Origin: Roseovarius sp. MMSF_3281
Lineage (GTDB): Bacteria > Pseudomonadota > Alphaproteobacteria > Rhodobacterales > Rhodobacteraceae
DNA length: 64,000 nt
Direction of reading: 5' to 3'
Assembly: GCF_030733685.1 (NCBI RefSeq)
Contig: NZ_JASHIM010000022.1
Span: forward strand, 1-64,000
A program made the position numbers and the translations under genes. Positions 60,866-64,000 of the stretch are shown here, piece after piece. Positions within the stretch are counted from its first letter, which is position 1. Each line of letters opens with the position of its first letter. The notes below the pieces were generated by a model, which ran no database searches, was not told the DNA's origin, and saw only the letters and a list, made by a program, of their open reading frames with translations.

Positions 60866-62743
60866 TCACTGATTAACAGTGATGGTTTCCTTTGCCTCGG
60901 CCTTTTCGATCCATTGCGCCAATGTCGTTTCAAGCACCGCGTGATTGCGGGTTTCAATCGCGTGGCGCAGCGATTGCAGGGCCTTGGCGGTTTCAATCTC
61001 GGACAGGTGCGATTCCTGGGCGCGCAAAATCTTGGCATGGGGGGTCGTCAGCATGTCGGACCCGATCAGTAATTCCTCGTGCAGTTTCTCGCCCGGTCGC
61101 AAGCCGGTGATCGCGATTTCGATGTCGCCGTCGGGATTTTGATCATCGCGCACGGAATATCCCGCCTGTTCGATCATACGCCGGGCCAGGTCGCGAACCG
61201 GCACCGGTTTGCCCATGTCCAAAACAAAGACATCCCCGCCACGGGCGAAGGAGCCGGCCAAAAGCACCAGCCGCACCGCTTCGGGGATCGTCATGAAATA
61301 ACGGGTCACATCCGAATGGGTAAGCGTGACCGGCCCCCCGCGTTGAATCTGGCCGGAAAACAGCGGGATAACCGACCCCGAGGAGCCAAGAACATTGCCG
61401 AAACGGACCATCGAAAACCGGGTGGGCGATGACCGGGTGGCCAGGTCTTGCACCACGAGTTCGGAAAGCCTTTTCGAGGCCCCCATAGCCGAGGATGGGC
61501 GCACGGCCTTGTCCGACGACACAAGGATGAAGCGCTCCACCCCCGCGTTGCGTGCGGCGTCGGCCACGACCTTGGTGCCAAGAACGTTGTTGCGCATGCC
61601 TTCAAGGGCATTTCGCTCGACCATCGGGACATGTTTGTAAGCTGCCGCATGCAGGACGATGTCGATCGCGCCGTCATGCAAAATTTCCGAGACAAGATCG
61701 CTGTCGCAAACCGATCCGAGAACCGCAGAAATGGGAATGTCCGGGGCGATTTCCTGCAATTCGCGCTCGATCTCGAACAAGGCCAATTCACTGTGATCCA
61801 GCAAGGTCAGATGGGATGGGCGGCATGACAGAAGCTGCCGGCAAAGTTCCGACCCGATGGACCCCCCGGCGCCTGTCACAAGAATATGCCGGGCGCGGTA
61901 TGTATCCGAAACACCGGGCATTTCTTCTTCCATCAGGTCACGGTCAACCAGGTTGTTCACGTTGATGGGCTTGGTCTCGAAAAGCCCGCGTGAATTGTTG
62001 GCAACCAGATCCGCGAACGAGGGCAGAACATGCACTTCGCATCCGGTGGCCCGCAACTGGCCGGCTATGGCTTGTTGCGTGACGGGGCGCGCGCTTGGGA
62101 TGGCAAGCACGATCCGGCGGACATCGTGACGCGCGATCAGTTGATCAATCTCGGCCGGGGCATGCACCCGCAGCCCGCCGATGGTCAGGTTCTGCATGCG
62201 CGGCTCGTCATCGACAAAGGCGACCGGTTTTACCATCGGATCGGTTGCCAGGGCCGCGGCAAGCTGCTGCCCGGTTTGTCCCGCACCGTAAATGACGATG
62301 GACACGCGCGGATGCCCCCGGCGATAAATTTCCCGCAAAACGGTGCGCATGATCAGCCGCGCCGAGACCGACAGAATGACGAACAGCATGCCGGTCACAA
62401 TGGCCGTTTCGATAGGCGATTGAAGCCCGGTAAAAACAAACCCGGCAAGAGACGCCGTAAGGGTCAGGCCCAAGGCAACGCAGGCGGTTTCTATCATGCC
62501 CTGCAACTCATAGGCGTTAAGCTTGATACGGTGCAGGCCCAGAAAAGCGGTAAAGCTTAAGCCCACGGCAAGCAAAACGGCCATGGTCCAGAGTGCTTGT
62601 GAAGTAAGTTCAAGCGCTTGTCCCTGCTCAAGAATGACAATCCTTGCAAGGCAGTAGGAGATGGCAATCAACCCGACATCAATTGCCAAGATAATCGCGC
62701 GCTTCTGAGATCGCGTGAGACCGACCGCGATAGAATAAAGCAT
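60866..62743 (-). CDS. Membrane-bound nucleotide-sugar epimerase/dehydratase (CapD/WbpM-like)
   Basis: 625 residues from ATG 62743 (MLYSIAVGLTRS), ribosome site ggggaattagtg. Four N-terminal transmembrane helices, a CoA-binding-like Rossmann domain (VSIVIYGAGQTGQQLAAAL), then a short-chain dehydratase domain: ILVTGAGGSIGSELCRQL (NAD), LHAAAYKHVPMVE, SSDKAVRPSSAMGASKRLSE (catalytic Lys with SxxM instead of SxxY), MVRFGNVLGSSGSV. Converts UDP-GlcNAc-type sugars to 4-keto-6-deoxy forms for surface polysaccharides. Divergent from the Wza-type gene. Confidence 0.92.
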   Translation of the reverse strand: MLYSIAVGLTRSQKRAIILAIDVGLIAISYCLARIVILEQGQALELTSQALWTMAVLLAVGLSFTAFLGLHRIKLNAYELQGMIETACVALGLTLTASLAGFVFTGLQSPIETAIVTGMLFVILSVSARLIMRTVLREIYRRGHPRVSIVIYGAGQTGQQLAAALATDPMVKPVAFVDDEPRMQNLTIGGLRVHAPAEIDQLIARHDVRRIVLAIPSARPVTQQAIAGQLRATGCEVHVLPSFADLVANNSRGLFETKPINVNNLVDRDLMEEEMPGVSDTYRARHILVTGAGGSIGSELCRQLLSCRPSHLTLLDHSELALFEIERELQEIAPDIPISAVLGSVCDSDLVSEILHDGAIDIVLHAAAYKHVPMVERNALEGMRNNVLGTKVVADAARNAGVERFILVSSDKAVRPSSAMGASKRLSELVVQDLATRSSPTRFSMVRFGNVLGSSGSVIPLFSGQIQRGGPVTLTHSDVTRYFMTIPEAVRLVLLAGSFARGGDVFVLDMGKPVPVRDLARRMIEQAGYSVRDDQNPDGDIEIAITGLRPGEKLHEELLIGSDMLTTPHAKILRAQESHLSEIETAKALQSLRHAIETRNHAVLETTLAQWIEKAEAKETITVNQ

Positions 62744-63200
62744 CACTAATTCCCCGACTTGCCTCAACCCGCGCGATCAAGGCACATTGAAGATACCAAA
62801 CCGCACCTGACACACAAACTACATGGTCTACGGTGCACGCAAAGGTTTAGCGTCTTGCTTGGCGGCTTCACAAGCTTCTTTTTCCGAGCGCGAAAAATAT
62901 TGCTCAAAAATGCCTAAAATAAGAGCGGCTCCACCCAGGGTTGTTCTGGTGTGTTCGCGATTTAGGCGAAGTGTTGAGCGCAGGTTCGGATGATTCGCGT
63001 CGGTCGTGCGGCGATGGCTGCTGACCCGTGGTCACCCTTCGAACCAGTGCGTCTTGGAAAAATCCGTCAAAAACCCGTTCTGACCGGCGCTTGGGGCGTG
63101 CAGCTTGCGCTGGCATGGCAACACATCGCGGCTCATCCCGAGATTCCAATTGTCACCGTGGGGCGGACCGGGCTAGGAAGTAGAAAATGGGGGACCTTTC
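62744..63200. other. Divergent intergenic region of the polysaccharide locus
   Basis: About 460 bases between the dehydratase and the export lipoprotein. The frame at 62990-63301 is not credible as a gene because it overlaps the lipoprotein start. No clear promoter recognised; gggggacc before 63201 serves as ribosome site. Confidence 0.4.
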
Positions 63201-64000
63201 ATGTTGAGCAATCGACGTGCGTCATCACTCTTGGCTGCTTTCGGTGTACTTCTGCTTATTGCCGGGTGCAGTTTGCCGCGCGGCGCGGCAATTCAGTCTG
63301 AGGTTTTGAACGAACAGGAATCAGAGGATCCGAGTTTTCAAGTCGTGCCGGTGACGCGCAATGTTGTCCCGGCGCTGGCGCAATGGCCCGTAACCGGGTG
63401 GGACGGACAGTACCATTGGTTCGGACGCGATCACGGGCCGGACTCCAACGTCATTCAGGTCGGCGATATGCTGAGCATCGTCGTTTGGGAGTCCGAGAAC
63501 AATTCCCTGCTGTCTCCGCCGGGATCGAACATGGTGGAATTGCCGCCGCAGGACGTCAGCGCCAATGGTAAGGTCTTCCTGCCCTATGTCGGTGATCTGA
63601 GTGTTCGGGGCTTGAGCCCGGATGCGGCGCGACGCCGCATTCAGGCCAGTTTGGAAGATATTTCCCCCTCGGCGCAGGTTCAGGTTTCGGTGTCGGAAGG
63701 GCGCAACAACTCAATTGACCTTGTCAGTGGCCTGCAGGCGCCGGGGAGTTACCCGCTTGAAAGCCGAAACACCACGATCCTGAGCGCGATCGCCAAGGGG
63801 GGCGGCATTCAGGGTGGCCTGCGCAACCCGCTTTTGCGCCTGCAACGCGGCAGCAAGACTTATGAAACACGGGTCAGCAACCTGCTGGAAGATTCGCGCC
63901 GCAACGTGCGCCTGCGCGGTGGCGACCAAATCGCCGTGGTGGAAGATGAGCGGAGTTTCAATGTCCTCGGTGCCGCGGGCAACCAGACGCTGCTGTACTT
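63201..64000 (+). CDS. Wza-type polysaccharide export lipoprotein, 3' end outside window
   Basis: At least 266 residues from ATG 63201. Signal peptide with lipobox LLIAGC (Cys about 23). A Poly_export domain (VIQVGDMLSIVVWESEN, GKVFLPYVGDLSVRGLSPDAARRRI) and a SLBB-type domain (VSGLQAPGSYPLESRNTTILSAIAKGGGI) follow, with a second SLBB region at the edge. Forms the outer-membrane export channel for capsule or exopolysaccharide. The rest of the locus lies to the right. Confidence 0.92.
   Translation, partial: MLSNRRASSLLAAFGVLLLIAGCSLPRGAAIQSEVLNEQESEDPSFQVVPVTRNVVPALAQWPVTGWDGQYHWFGRDHGPDSNVIQVGDMLSIVVWESENNSLLSPPGSNMVELPPQDVSANGKVFLPYVGDLSVRGLSPDAARRRIQASLEDISPSAQVQVSVSEGRNNSIDLVSGLQAPGSYPLESRNTTILSAIAKGGGIQGGLRNPLLRLQRGSKTYETRVSNLLEDSRRNVRLRGGDQIAVVEDERSFNVLGAAGNQTLLY

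Noticed and set aside
62990..63301. 103-codon open frame before the export lipoprotein
   Set aside because: It overlaps the well-supported lipoprotein start in another frame and has no ribosome site or known domain.

Overview
The window is chromosomal DNA of a Roseobacter-group alphaproteobacterium (Rhodobacteraceae). The evidence is the gene content and order: scattered his genes (hisB-hisH, hisA, hisF-hisE) plus hisS-hisZ-hisG, a ppx-rlmE pair, rpmH-rnpA-yidD, a MetF-like/methyl-THF methyltransferase/virulence-factor operon, and high-GC coding DNA with dispersed intergenic repeats of the kind common in this family. No rRNA, CRISPR array or complete insertion sequence was seen. Three tRNA genes are present (Tyr-GTA, Gly-GCC, Arg-ACG).

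Left part (1-33.8 kb) is ordinary backbone. It holds a large conserved membrane-anchored protein cut by the window edge, a TPR protein, O-acetylhomoserine sulfhydrylase, a small operon with a glycosyltransferase-like protein, a SatD-like/DUF3307 pair, rlmB, a candidate small RNA before a CoA-binding protein, the histidine biosynthesis genes with small periplasmic proteins between them, hisS-hisZ-hisG, an outer-membrane beta-barrel, a phosphodiesterase-like protein with an altered metal site, one-carbon/cobalamin genes, ppx-rlmE, an orphan histidine kinase, a MerA-like flavoprotein with a TVP38 membrane protein, and rpmH-rnpA-yidD.

The middle part (about 33.9-57.1 kb) looks like an accessory island. 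It starts with a decayed transposase fragment after yidD and ends with a truncated tyrosine-recombinase start before trmJ, and its non-coding DNA is AT-richer than the flanks. It encodes a type I secretion system (outer-membrane factor, ABC exporter, membrane-fusion protein), a one-POTRA Omp85-type outer-membrane protein, three very acidic Leu/Gly/Asp repeat proteins (one with 75 consecutive Asp-Ala dipeptides, another with an Asp-Pro tract), a hybrid histidine kinase, a LuxR-type response regulator, a degenerate receiver-like protein, a MurF-like ligase, and a 1111-residue protein joining an alpha/alpha-barrel-like region to a CapA-like domain. My reading is a surface-matrix or biofilm system: the exporter secretes the low-complexity acidic proteins, the Omp85-type protein helps place them or the export pore, the phosphorelay controls expression, and the ligase/CapA pair makes or attaches an amino-acid-containing polymer. 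The linkage between the two halves is inference.

The right part (57.3-64 kb) returns to backbone: trmJ, heme A synthase, an M32 carboxypeptidase, then a nucleotide-sugar dehydratase and, divergently, the start of a Wza-type export lipoprotein, probably the edge of an exopolysaccharide locus continuing beyond the window.
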